From Pseudomonadota bacterium (lineage in GTDB: Bacteria; Pseudomonadota; Alphaproteobacteria; Azospirillales; Azospirillaceae): a stretch of DNA of 16,153 nt. The position numbers were made by a program, and so were the translations under genes. The stretch lies in contig JAEYPE010000199.1 of NCBI GenBank assembly GCA_023411035.1, forward strand, positions 1 through 16,153, given 5' to 3'. Numbering within the stretch: the first letter of the stretch is position 1; each line of letters begins with the position of its first letter. Shown here piece by piece: positions 1 to 7,288 of this stretch. Below the pieces are notes generated by a model, which was given only the letters and a program-made list of their open reading frames with translations, was not told where the DNA came from and did not search any database.

Positions 1-121
1 GAAACCATGAGCGGCATCGCACCGGCCAACGAACCCGCCATCACCGCTCTACCAGCCGCAAAGGCGGCCTGATCGACGACGCTCCTGACCACCTCCCAAT
101 TTCCACCACCTTGACGGACGT
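1..121. other. Unassigned left edge
   Basis: No complete gene is visible here. A plus-strand frame that enters from outside the window ends at the TGA at 70-72 (last residues ALPAAKAA). It could be the C-terminus of a truncated gene, but 23 codons are too few to identify. Bases 101-121 are in frame with the IS3 remnant that follows, but their translation is not clearly transposase-like, so the start of that remnant is uncertain. Confidence 0.3.
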
Positions 122-248
122 GACCTCGAATGGGTGGACTGGTTCAATCACCGGTGCTTGCTCGAACCCATCGGCAACATTCCTCCCGCCGAGGCCGAAG
201 CACGCTACTATGCCCAAGCTGAGGACGTCGCCAGGGCGGCGTGACTCA
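122..248 (+). pseudogene. IS3-family OrfB transposase, C-terminal remnant
   Basis: Forty codons read DLEWVDWFNHR, then LLEPIGNIPPAEAE, then ARYYAQ, and end at the TGA at 242-244. This is the familiar C-terminal end of IS3-family OrfB integrases, just after the last catalytic region of the DDE domain. Everything upstream (OrfA, most of OrfB, the left end) is missing or unrecognisable, so the element is dead. The sequence is cut four bases after the stop by the IS1111-type element. The missing 3' end of the IS3 copy reappears at 1639, on the far side of that element. The family call is secure; the subgroup is less so. Confidence 0.75.
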
Positions 249-249
249 T

Positions 250-266
250 GTGTGGACGACCGCTGC
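250..266 (+). repeat. Subterminal inverted repeat, transposase-distal end
   Basis: The sequence GTGTGGACGACCGCTGC is the exact reverse complement of 1621-1637. It lies downstream of the transposase gene, beyond the proposed guide-RNA region, and marks that end of the IS1111-type element. Confidence 0.9.
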
Positions 267-364
267 GGTGCAAGGGGAAAGTGGCGTGGTCAGCAATATG
301 GTCAGGTGCGGTCATGTGTCCGGCCTCGAAGGATGCGGCACATAGGACCGCGGGCCATGATGAA

Positions 365-430
365 ATCCGCGGATCAGGTCCCTATCAACCAAGCGCGTTT
401 CGCACGCATTGAGTCACCTGGGTTTTCCCA
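365..430 (-). ncRNA. Candidate seekRNA (bridge-type guide RNA) of the IS1111-type element
   Basis: Read on the minus strand, this segment has a closing stem CAGGT/ACCTG (416-420 with 375-379) and a small apical hairpin, GCGT and ACGC around GCGAA, within 393-409. The two sides between them form an internal loop. The 5' side (410-417) reads GTGACTCA, identical to the top strand of the left flank (241-248). The 3' side (384-392) is the reverse complement of ATCAACCAA, the start of the right flank (1639-1647). One guide identical to one flank and one complementary to the other flank is the pattern described for IS1111/IS110 guide RNAs. A TGGG-AAAA-CCCA hairpin (419-430) precedes the stem and a 10-bp palindrome (365-374) follows. 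The transcript ends are inferred; only the base matches and stems are seen. Confidence 0.6.
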
Positions 431-502
431 ATCCTCGGCTCAAACCGTATCGCCATCACGTCTCTCGTCACCCTCGCACATCCTCGTCCTGGAAACTTGC
501 CG

Positions 503-530
503 AACCCTGTTCGGTCAACCCTGTTCGGTC
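503..530 (-). repeat. Tandem duplication of 14 bp at the transposase stop codon
   Basis: AACCCTGTTCGGTC occurs twice head to tail (503-516 and 517-530). The second copy contains the first two bases of the complement of the transposase stop codon (529-531). It may be a slippage duplication, or part of the element's structured downstream region. Confidence 0.9.
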
Positions 531-1557
531 AGTTCGCTGCCGGAACGGAGGAGGTCTTGCGGTACACCTCTCCTCGGGCCAGAACGGCCCAGGCGATGCG
601 CGCCATTTTGTTGGCCAACGCCACGGTGACCAGCCGGGCCGGCTTTCGATCCAGGAGATTCTTCACCCAATCAGCGTCGCCCGGAGCCTTGGTGCGGGCA
701 TGACGGATGACGCAAGTGGCGCCGATGACCAGCAGGCGACGGATGGACCGGTCGCCGGTTTTGGTGATCTTGCCCAGCCGCTCTTTGCCGCCGCTGGAGT
801 TCTGCCGGGGCACCAACCCCAACCATGCCGCCAGATGCCGACCACTTTTGAAGGCCGACGGATCGGTGACGGTGGCCGAGAGGACCGAGGCCGTGATTGG
901 TCCGATGCCGGGGATCGTGGCCAGCCGCCGGCTTGCCTCGTTGTTCTTATGCCATCGAACGATCTGTTGCTCGATCACGGTGATCCGCTGGTCACATGTC
1001 TCGATCTGCCCGGCCAATTCCTGCAAGGCGGCACGGGCCAGTTCCGGGATATCCTGGTCATCCAGTCCGGCGATCAGCGCTGAAGCCTTTCGCCGTCCCT
1101 GCGCGGCAATGATGCCGAACTCCGCCAGATGTCCGCGAAGGCCGTTGATCAGCATGGTCCGCTGACGCACAAGCAGATCGCGTGTTCGGTGCAGCATCAA
1201 AACCGCCTGCTGCTCCTCACCCTTGACCGGAACGAAGGCCATGTGCGGCCGTGTCACGGCTTCGGCGATGGCGGCGGCATCGGTCGCGTCGTTCTTCTTG
1301 CCGTGCGCCACATAGGCCTTGACCCGAGCCGGCGGGATCAGGCGGACACGATGGCCGAACGCCAGGATCCGCCGCGCCCAATGATGCGCCGTGCCGCACG
1401 CCTCCATGCCGACCAGGCAGGGAGGCAGATCCCGGAAAAAGCTCTCCACGACATCGCGCCGGAGCTGACGGCGAACAACCACTCGGCCGGTTTCGTCAAC
1501 CCCATGGACCTGAAAGACCTGCTTGGCAAGATCCAGACCGACAGTGACAATGCTCAT
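529..1557 (-). CDS. IS110-family transposase, IS1111 branch (342 aa)
   Basis: This DEDD/serine recombinase moves the element and works with a guide RNA. The N-terminal RuvC-like DEDD domain shows D9 (VGLDLAK), E52 (GMEACG) and D90/D93 (KNDATDAA). A helical linker follows (about 115-205). The C-terminal Transposase_20 domain shows the IPGIGPITA helix-hairpin-helix (about 215-223) and the catalytic-serine region NSSGGKERLG (253-262). Length is normal for the family and the frame is unbroken. The frame could start 13 codons earlier, but the ATG at 1557 has an AGGGGG Shine-Dalgarno sequence nine bases upstream and begins MSIVTVGLDLAK, like relatives. It is probably active. It runs in the same direction as the BREX operon but belongs to its own element. 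Confidence 0.93.
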   Translation of the reverse strand: MSIVTVGLDLAKQVFQVHGVDETGRVVVRRQLRRDVVESFFRDLPPCLVGMEACGTAHHWARRILAFGHRVRLIPPARVKAYVAHGKKNDATDAAAIAEAVTRPHMAFVPVKGEEQQAVLMLHRTRDLLVRQRTMLINGLRGHLAEFGIIAAQGRRKASALIAGLDDQDIPELARAALQELAGQIETCDQRITVIEQQIVRWHKNNEASRRLATIPGIGPITASVLSATVTDPSAFKSGRHLAAWLGLVPRQNSSGGKERLGKITKTGDRSIRRLLVIGATCVIRHARTKAPGDADWVKNLLDRKPARLVTVALANKMARIAWAVLARGEVYRKTSSVPAAN

Positions 1558-1620
1558 GTGGACGGCCCCCCTGATGTGGCGTTCGACACCGACCACTTTA
1601 TGGCCAGTTCAGGCCGGTGG

Positions 1621-1637
1621 GCAGCGGTCGTCCACAC
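1621..1637 (-). repeat. Subterminal inverted repeat, transposase-proximal end
   Basis: The exact reverse complement of 250-266, lying 63 bases upstream of the transposase start codon. On the outside of the repeat the sequence changes at once to the 3' end of the IS3 remnant. Confidence 0.9.
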
Positions 1638-1638
1638 C

Positions 1639-1677
1639 ATCAACCAAACCGGCCTCCGGAAAACTCGGCGCGGTTCA
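1639..1677 (+). mobile_element. Right terminus of the interrupted IS3-family element
   Basis: The segment CAACCAAACCGGCCTCCGG, followed by AAAACTCGGCGCGGTTCA, resembles the non-coding tail and terminal repeat that follow the OrfB stop in many IS3-family elements of the IS51-like type, which end in GGTTCA. Joined to 122-248 across the IS1111-type insertion it would give a continuous 3' end around TGACTCAACCAAACC. Recognition is from memory of the family, with no alignment. Confidence 0.55.
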
Positions 1678-1755
1678 GTCGGGTCCTCGGTCACGTCTGA
1701 CGCGCACTTCGAAACGCAGAATACGCCTCGGTGATCCACGCAAAACTTGGAAGAG

Positions 1756-1772
1756 CCTGCTTGGGCAGCAGG
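1756..1772 (-). terminator. Weak hairpin just after brxA, possible terminator
   Basis: On the minus strand CCTGC-TGCCCAA-GCAGG forms a 5-bp stem beginning 8 bases beyond the brxA stop. The nearest T-run (TTTT) is about 11 bases further on, so it is not a canonical intrinsic terminator. The rest of 1678-1779 holds no gene and no other evident signal. Confidence 0.25.
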
Positions 1773-1779
1773 GTGTCGC

Positions 1780-2520
1780 TCACCTCAGCCGTGCCCAATG
1801 TTCCCCGATCCCCTGTCTGAAAACGTCAAGCCGATCGTTCACCGGCAGTGTCGTGATATTGACGCCGGTGATGTCAAATGGGAAGAATGCAAGGCTCTGC
1901 CGAATGTCGTCAATCGGCTTCAATCCACCGTCTGACGCTCGCAAAAGTGCTTCGGTCATCCAGGCGAGCAGTTCCGCATCGATCACTCGCAGGCGCGCAA
2001 CGGGAACGTAGGTCCCTTTGACTCCTGTCGCCGACAAGACTCCCCAGTCAACGAAGGTGCCCTGGATGCGCCGCGCGGCCCTGGCGACCGTTTCCTTCTC
2101 ACCGTAACGCTCCTTCAGGCGCCGCTGCATCTGCGTGGCTGAGACGTCGTCCTGAAGGCGGAGCAGGCGGCCGATGGTCTGGGCCACGTCCCCGAAGAAG
2201 GGATAGGCCACCATGGCGGCGGCCCAGTGAACGGCCAAATGGAACTCGGGCGAAATACGGCGCAGCAGCTCAAGGCCCTGATCGCGGAAGGGCCGGTGCT
2301 CCTCGGGCACCCGCACCCAGGTTTTCATCAGGATGGTAATGGCCTTTTCGCGGTTGCCGCGCTCCGGGCTTTGGCCGACCGACAGCTGATCCTGGAGTCC
2401 GTCGCGCAGGGCGGCGACGATGTCGCTGTCGCTCAATCCCTCCGCCGCCATGCGCGCGGTCTCGGCCATCCATTCCAGCTTGATGCGCTGGCTGAAGCCG
2501 ATCGCGGAGGTCGGTGCCAT
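1780..2520 (-). CDS. brxA: BrxA-family protein of BREX type 3 (246 aa)
   Basis: Last gene of the operon. BrxA proteins (DUF1819-type) are small, largely helical, probably DNA-binding components of BREX systems; their exact role is not settled. Here the central block EFHLAVHWAAAMVAYPFFGD (about 91-110) and the helix following it (RLLRLQDDVSATQMQRRLKE, about 118-137) fit a helix-turn-helix-rich fold. The region VARAARRIQGTFVDWGVL (about 145-162) is typical of the family's second half. No membrane segment or signal peptide is seen. The ATG follows the pglZ stop with no gap (TAA-ATG), so translation is probably coupled. Its last-place position after pglZ is the BREX-3 arrangement. The family call rests partly on context; it is longer than many type 1 BrxA proteins. 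Confidence 0.8.
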   Translation of the reverse strand: MAPTSAIGFSQRIKLEWMAETARMAAEGLSDSDIVAALRDGLQDQLSVGQSPERGNREKAITILMKTWVRVPEEHRPFRDQGLELLRRISPEFHLAVHWAAAMVAYPFFGDVAQTIGRLLRLQDDVSATQMQRRLKERYGEKETVARAARRIQGTFVDWGVLSATGVKGTYVPVARLRVIDAELLAWMTEALLRASDGGLKPIDDIRQSLAFFPFDITGVNITTLPVNDRLDVFRQGIGEHWARLR

Positions 2521-4488
2521 TTAAGCCCTCTCAATCCTCACCATGGGCACGACCATCTCCTCCAGGGAGGCTCCGCCGTGCCCGACGACGGTCTTGCCCT
2601 CGGCGACGAAGGCGTCCCGCTTGGATGCCAGGACAGGCAGGTAGTCCGCGGGCAGCCCCACCAGAGGCCACTCGACCACCGAAGGGAACGTCTGCTTCAC
2701 CTGCTGACGCAAAACCTCGGTGGTGTAGGTGCGGACGCGCTCGCCACGTTCCTCCGCGTTGACACCCTCGGCCGGTCGTCCAATCCCGACGGCTTCGACA
2801 TTGCCATGGTCCGCGGTGAGGTAAATGGTGAAGCCGCCTTCGACCAGCATCCTGACAAGGCGGGAGAGATAGCCGGTCTCGGCCCAAAGAGCAACGTGGC
2901 TGTGCATGCCGTTCATGCCCAGTTCCATGCCGTGCATGATTCGGTCAACCTTGTCGACCACGAGCCCAATCACCTTGAGCTGAGGCCGCCCCAACAATTC
3001 TTCTACCATGTCGAGATCGCCCGGTTCTCCTAAACCCTTCCGATACTCGACCTGCTTGCCGGTGACCCCTTGGTCGGCCCAGAACTGAGCCCACTGGGCG
3101 GCTTCCTTCGAGGTGGTGCCGATGCTCTTGCCGAACTGAACCGGCGGTTTGCCGGAGAAGATGGCTTGGCGGCTGATCGAGGTGAGCGTGGGCACCCAGG
3201 CGAACACGGCATCGTCCTGCAATGTCGCCTGAGGAACCGTGCCGGTCAGCGTCTGGCGAAGGATGAGCCACTGGTCCCAGGCCATGCCGTCGACCACCAC
3301 CAGGGCTGCCTTGCGCACCCCGTTTTCCTCGATGTCGCGGGCGATGGCGCGCGGCACATGGTGCAACATGACGGGCGGAACCGGCGGCTGGCTGTGGAGA
3401 CCGGAGAATCGCTTCGACAGCCAGCAGGAGAAGGCGGTGTCGATGGCGTCTTGAACTCTCCCGTAGGTCTTGGTCAAGCTATCCCGGGCCGAGGTGTCCA
3501 GCCGATGCCATAGAACCGACGCTTCGGCCCAGCGGGGTGCGAAGGCGAGCCACGCGCGGTAGCGGGCATCTTCGGGCGGCACCTCGTGGGCCAGCAGATC
3601 CAGAAGCCTGCTAAGGCGGTTCTGCGCCGCCGTATCGCCCTCGGCCATGACGCCGACCTTCACCCAGTCCTCCTCGAGGCGGTCGGCCTCGGGGAACGGC
3701 ACCGGTGTCAGGCTACCTTCGGTGAACAGGTTGTCCAGATAGACGCGCACGTCCTGATGCCCGAACGGCACTTCAGGCTGGGGATCGGCGACGTCGTCAG
3801 GCAACGGCAGGCCCACCAGCTTGTACAGGAATGCAGGCCACCGCCCCTGCAAAAACAGGAAGAACTTCTGGCGATCGAAGAAGATGTCGGCAAGCGGCCA
3901 CGCCTGGAACGACGGCGCCGTCTTCAGGCGATCAATCACCCAGTCGCCCAGGACGGCGGGGATAGCGCGGGCACCGTAGTGGAGGCGCAGCAGTTCCCGA
4001 AGCAGGTCCGCCGGTGCGCGCCATACCTCCGGCGCCAGCCCATAGACGTGGAGCAGGATGAACTTCTTGGTCTCGGCGTCGTTCATCCGGCTGGGGTTCT
4101 CGCGCTGCTGGGCCTCGTATAGCGCGGGCAGATCGCTATGGTCGAGGCCCCGGACCACCGGGGCGCTGAGGTTGGGGAACAGCGACGACAGCCCCGGCGA
4201 CACGAGCTTCGCCGCTGACAGCAGGTCGAAGGGGATGTCCCGCTTCTGCTCGCTTTCCCGGATGACGAGCAGAGGCTGCTCCGGGTGCCCCCGGTATTTG
4301 GACTCGAAGGCGTAGCGGAAGGCAATATCGTCCTCGAGCTTGAGAACCGCGTAACCACGGGCATGGACGGCGGCCAGAACCGCCTCCTCGGTCAGCAGCC
4401 GATCCGGGTCCAGCGCCACCACCAGAGGGGCGGCGTCGGGACTCAAGCCCTCGGTGACGGCGTCGACCCAGTTCATGTCCATCTTCAT
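2521..4488 (-). CDS. pglZ: BREX phosphatase-fold protein PglZ (655 aa)
   Basis: PglZ is the signature BREX protein, with an alkaline-phosphatase-like core; its substrate in defence is unknown. The N-terminal half (about 1-370) is a helical PglZ-specific region. The catalytic-like core runs from about 395: VVVDGMAWDQ (397-406, metal-binding Asp), PTLTSISRQAIFSG (about 433-446, likely nucleophile Ser/Thr region), VVDKVDRIMHG (510-520) and TADHGN (558-563, metal-binding Asp-His). The residues expected for metal binding are present, so the enzyme looks intact. A longer frame begins 24 codons upstream. The ATG at 4488 is preferred because it overlaps the brxHII stop as ATGA, a typical coupled junction; ATGs at 4482 and 4476 are also possible. 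Confidence 0.94.
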   Translation of the reverse strand: MKMDMNWVDAVTEGLSPDAAPLVVALDPDRLLTEEAVLAAVHARGYAVLKLEDDIAFRYAFESKYRGHPEQPLLVIRESEQKRDIPFDLLSAAKLVSPGLSSLFPNLSAPVVRGLDHSDLPALYEAQQRENPSRMNDAETKKFILLHVYGLAPEVWRAPADLLRELLRLHYGARAIPAVLGDWVIDRLKTAPSFQAWPLADIFFDRQKFFLFLQGRWPAFLYKLVGLPLPDDVADPQPEVPFGHQDVRVYLDNLFTEGSLTPVPFPEADRLEEDWVKVGVMAEGDTAAQNRLSRLLDLLAHEVPPEDARYRAWLAFAPRWAEASVLWHRLDTSARDSLTKTYGRVQDAIDTAFSCWLSKRFSGLHSQPPVPPVMLHHVPRAIARDIEENGVRKAALVVVDGMAWDQWLILRQTLTGTVPQATLQDDAVFAWVPTLTSISRQAIFSGKPPVQFGKSIGTTSKEAAQWAQFWADQGVTGKQVEYRKGLGEPGDLDMVEELLGRPQLKVIGLVVDKVDRIMHGMELGMNGMHSHVALWAETGYLSRLVRMLVEGGFTIYLTADHGNVEAVGIGRPAEGVNAEERGERVRTYTTEVLRQQVKQTFPSVVEWPLVGLPADYLPVLASKRDAFVAEGKTVVGHGGASLEEMVVPMVRIERA

Positions 4489-7274
4489 CCCAGCTTGACC
4501 ATCAGCAACGGATCGAGCGACGGCACCACTTGGCGCATGTCGGCCAGAGTCTGCCGCCAAGCGGCGGCCTCCTGCTCGAACTTGGCGAGCCGGTGGGCCT
4601 TCACCTGTGGCAGGCCGATGGCGTCGATGGCCTTCTTGCGGACGGCGAAAGAATACTCGTTCCGCTCCGCCTCCTTGTCCAGGCGTAGGCGGTGGGCGGA
4701 CAGCAGCTCGTCGTAGACGGACCTGCCGTGAGCCTCGGCCTCACGGCGGGCTCGCTGCATGAGTTCGGAGGTGCCCGGTGCATCGACGTAACCGGCCACC
4801 GACACCTCGTCGGTCAGCAGACGGTCCCACAGATGCCGCGCGGTGGGCCCCAGGACGCGTCCATCCTGGTGGACGAACAGCGGGATGATGCGCTGCCGCT
4901 TCCAATCCAGGGCCTGCACCGAGACACGCCACAGCGACCAAGTGCCCAGGATGTCCCCTGAGATGCCGGGGAGCCGGATGATCGGGATGGGCTGCCCCTC
5001 GGTAAAGCGGGGCAGCCCCATGGATAGGCCGCGTATGCGTGCGCTCTCCAGGCCGACATGGAGAAGATCGGGCGGCGTCTCCTCGGTTGTCGGCGTGAAA
5101 GCAACCTTCTTCCAGACCTCGCCTTCCGGCCAGGTCAGGCGCCAGCCCCGGCTGTCGCCGTCGGCGCCGCCGCCCTGGGACCGCAGGTAGCTGACGGTCA
5201 TCCTCTCGATCCAGTGGGGCAGCGGATGTTCGACCATCCGCTGAGCCTCCCCAGGATCGACCTCCTGGCTGTCACCAAGGATGGCGGAGGCGCTGCGGCC
5301 CGTCTGCGCGTCGGTGCGCACCTGATCGACAACGCCCTCCACCAGCTTGTCGAGCTGCTCGGGTGCGATGACCGCCTCGACATACATGTCGTCGAACATG
5401 CGGTCGGCGCGCGCTGAGTCGAGCACGTCGCTTGCCTTATCCACGCCGAACTCGTCGAGGATGACGGCGAGCTTCTCCTCGAGGACTTCCTGCACCCGTG
5501 CCTCCACCGTGTCCTTGAGGGTGAAGTTGAGCGCGCGCACGACGTGCTTCTGTCCGATGCGGTCGACGCGGCCAATGCGCTGTTCCAGCCGAGTCGGGCT
5601 CCAGGGCATGTCGAAGTTGATGACAATGTGGGCGAATTGCAGGTTCAGGCCCTCGCCACCGGCGTCGGTGGAGATCAGGACGCGGGCGCGCTCGGCGAAG
5701 GCCCGCTGGACCTCTTTGCGCTCGTCCATGTCCATGGAGCCGTTCAGGGCCACGACGTCGAAGCCCTGCTTCTCCAGGAAGGCCGCCAGCATGGCCTGGG
5801 TGGGGACGAATTCGGTGAAGATGAGCACCTTGAGGGCGGGATTGCCTTCCTCCTGTTGAAGGCGGTAGATGGTGTCGAGCAGGGCTTCGGTCTTGACGTC
5901 GGGCCCGTTCATCTCGGTGCGCTTGGCAAGCTCGAGCAGCGTCTGGATTTCCGCCTTCTCGTTCCGGTTGGCCGAGCGGACGGTGATCAGCGCGTCCAGG
6001 GCCTCCTGGGCGTTCAGGTCGGCGAACTCGTCCTCGTCCATGGGGAAGAGCGTCATCTGGTCGTCCGGGCCAGCCAGCACCTCCAGGCGCCGTTCCAGCG
6101 TGGCGCGGATCGCCGCCGTGGAGGATGTCACCAGACGCTGCATCAAGATCATCAAGAAGCTGATATGCCGCTTCTTCTGCTTGAGTGCCTGGTTATAGCC
6201 GAACCGGACATAGTCGGTGACGGCGTCGTAAAGCTGGTTCTGGAACTCGTGTCGGGGCTGCCATTTCACCGGCAGCAACTGGGTGCGGCGCGGGCGGAAC
6301 AGCGGCTTGCCCTGGCCGTCGACGGCGTTGCGCTTCTCGGTACGGATGACATAGGGGGAAACCCGCTCCCGCGTGACGCTGGCCTCGTTGGGGAATGCCT
6401 TAGCGTCGAGGAGCGAGATTAGCCTGTGGAAGTTGTCCGTCTTGCCCTGATGTGGCGTCGCCGACAGCAGAAGGAGGTAGGGCGCTGCCTCGGACAAGCC
6501 CTGTCCCAGCTTGAACCGCGCCACCTGGTCGGTGCTGCCGCCCAAGCGGTGGGATTCGTCGACGATGACCAAGTCCCAGCCGACTGAAATCAGGTCGTTG
6601 AAGCGGTCGCGGTTGAACTGGGCGATGCGCTCCCCGCTCCAGCCCCGCCGTTTGTCCAACGGCTTCACCGAGTCCATGGGGACGATGGCCTGGTCGAAGG
6701 CCGCCCAGATGTTGTCCTGGCCGGTGATGCGCCGGTAGGCGGGGAAGTCGTTGGGCAGCAGGAGATGGAAGTCCTCGTTGAAGTGGGTCTTCATCTCCGA
6801 CATCCACTGGGTCACCAGCCCCTTGGGCGCCAACACCAGTACCCGCTTTGCCCGCCCGCGCAGCTTCAGCTCGCGGATGATGAGGCCCGCCTCGATGGTC
6901 TTGCCGAGGCCCACTTCGTCAGCCAGCAGGTAGCGGACGCGGTCGTCGGACACGGCACGTGACAACGCCTTGATCTGGTGCGGCAGCGGCACCACCGAGG
7001 CGGCGATGGGCGCCAGAAGGGTGTCATGCTCGACCGCCTCCGACACCCGCGCGGCCGCAGCCAGGTAGGCGACGCGGTCGGCCTCGGCCGAGGACGGCCG
7101 GTCAAGCGGCTCCAGGCTGTCGGCCGCCACCCGGACGACCGCGTCCTGCCCGGTCAGCCAGACGCGGCAGAAGGTCTGTCCCCACAGGGTCTCGCGCTCG
7201 ATGACGTGGCAGATCTGCCGGTAGTCCTTGCTCCAGCGCCATGCCTCTCCATGCCGCTCCCCGCCGTCGACCAT
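4485..7274 (-). CDS. brxHII: SNF2/RapA-like helicase BrxHII of BREX type 3 (929 aa)
   Basis: Superfamily 2 helicase/translocase, presumably moving along DNA in the BREX complex. Seen in order: PLPHQIKAL (Q-like motif, about 97-105), LADEVGLGKTIEAG (Walker A, 117-130), LVIVDESH (Walker B, 235-242), LLLLSATPHQG (motif III, 267-277), LIFTEF (about 484-489), LISTDAGGEGLNLQ (motif V, 533-546) and QRIGRVDRIGQ (motif VI with arginine fingers, 565-575). The roughly 350-residue C-terminal part is family-specific and ends in a helical region. The frame is open 20 codons further upstream, but the ATG at 7274 is preferred: it sits 14 bases after the pglXI stop with GAGGCGGG before it, whereas the longer start would overlap pglXI by 46 bases and add an arginine-rich stretch. 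SNF2 helicases also occur in DISARM, but its other genes are absent. Confidence 0.92.
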   Translation of the reverse strand: MVDGGERHGEAWRWSKDYRQICHVIERETLWGQTFCRVWLTGQDAVVRVAADSLEPLDRPSSAEADRVAYLAAAARVSEAVEHDTLLAPIAASVVPLPHQIKALSRAVSDDRVRYLLADEVGLGKTIEAGLIIRELKLRGRAKRVLVLAPKGLVTQWMSEMKTHFNEDFHLLLPNDFPAYRRITGQDNIWAAFDQAIVPMDSVKPLDKRRGWSGERIAQFNRDRFNDLISVGWDLVIVDESHRLGGSTDQVARFKLGQGLSEAAPYLLLLSATPHQGKTDNFHRLISLLDAKAFPNEASVTRERVSPYVIRTEKRNAVDGQGKPLFRPRRTQLLPVKWQPRHEFQNQLYDAVTDYVRFGYNQALKQKKRHISFLMILMQRLVTSSTAAIRATLERRLEVLAGPDDQMTLFPMDEDEFADLNAQEALDALITVRSANRNEKAEIQTLLELAKRTEMNGPDVKTEALLDTIYRLQQEEGNPALKVLIFTEFVPTQAMLAAFLEKQGFDVVALNGSMDMDERKEVQRAFAERARVLISTDAGGEGLNLQFAHIVINFDMPWSPTRLEQRIGRVDRIGQKHVVRALNFTLKDTVEARVQEVLEEKLAVILDEFGVDKASDVLDSARADRMFDDMYVEAVIAPEQLDKLVEGVVDQVRTDAQTGRSASAILGDSQEVDPGEAQRMVEHPLPHWIERMTVSYLRSQGGGADGDSRGWRLTWPEGEVWKKVAFTPTTEETPPDLLHVGLESARIRGLSMGLPRFTEGQPIPIIRLPGISGDILGTWSLWRVSVQALDWKRQRIIPLFVHQDGRVLGPTARHLWDRLLTDEVSVAGYVDAPGTSELMQRARREAEAHGRSVYDELLSAHRLRLDKEAERNEYSFAVRKKAIDAIGLPQVKAHRLAKFEQEAAAWRQTLADMRQVVPSLDPLLMVKLG

Positions 7275-7288
7275 CGCCGGTTCCCGCC

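Larger units (their letters stand above)
249..1638 (-). mobile_element. IS110-family (IS1111-type) insertion sequence, apparently intact
   Basis: The element of about 1.39 kb holds one transposase gene on the minus strand. It is bounded by a perfect 17-bp subterminal inverted repeat at 250-266 and 1621-1637. The non-coding space is asymmetric: only 63 bases lie between the inner edge of the repeat and the transposase start (1558-1620), but 262 bases lie between its stop and the other repeat (267-528). Inverted repeats plus a long downstream non-coding segment are typical of the IS1111 branch, whose guide RNA is encoded there. The exact ends are uncertain by several bases, because IS1111 repeats sit slightly inside the ends and the flanks share TCA. 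It is inserted just after the OrfB stop of an IS3 remnant. Confidence 0.85.

Noticed and set aside
529..1165. Long plus-strand open frames opposite the IS110-family transposase
   Set aside because: They mirror the minus-strand gene in GC-rich DNA and have no protein-like motifs; the minus-strand frame has full DEDD and serine motifs.
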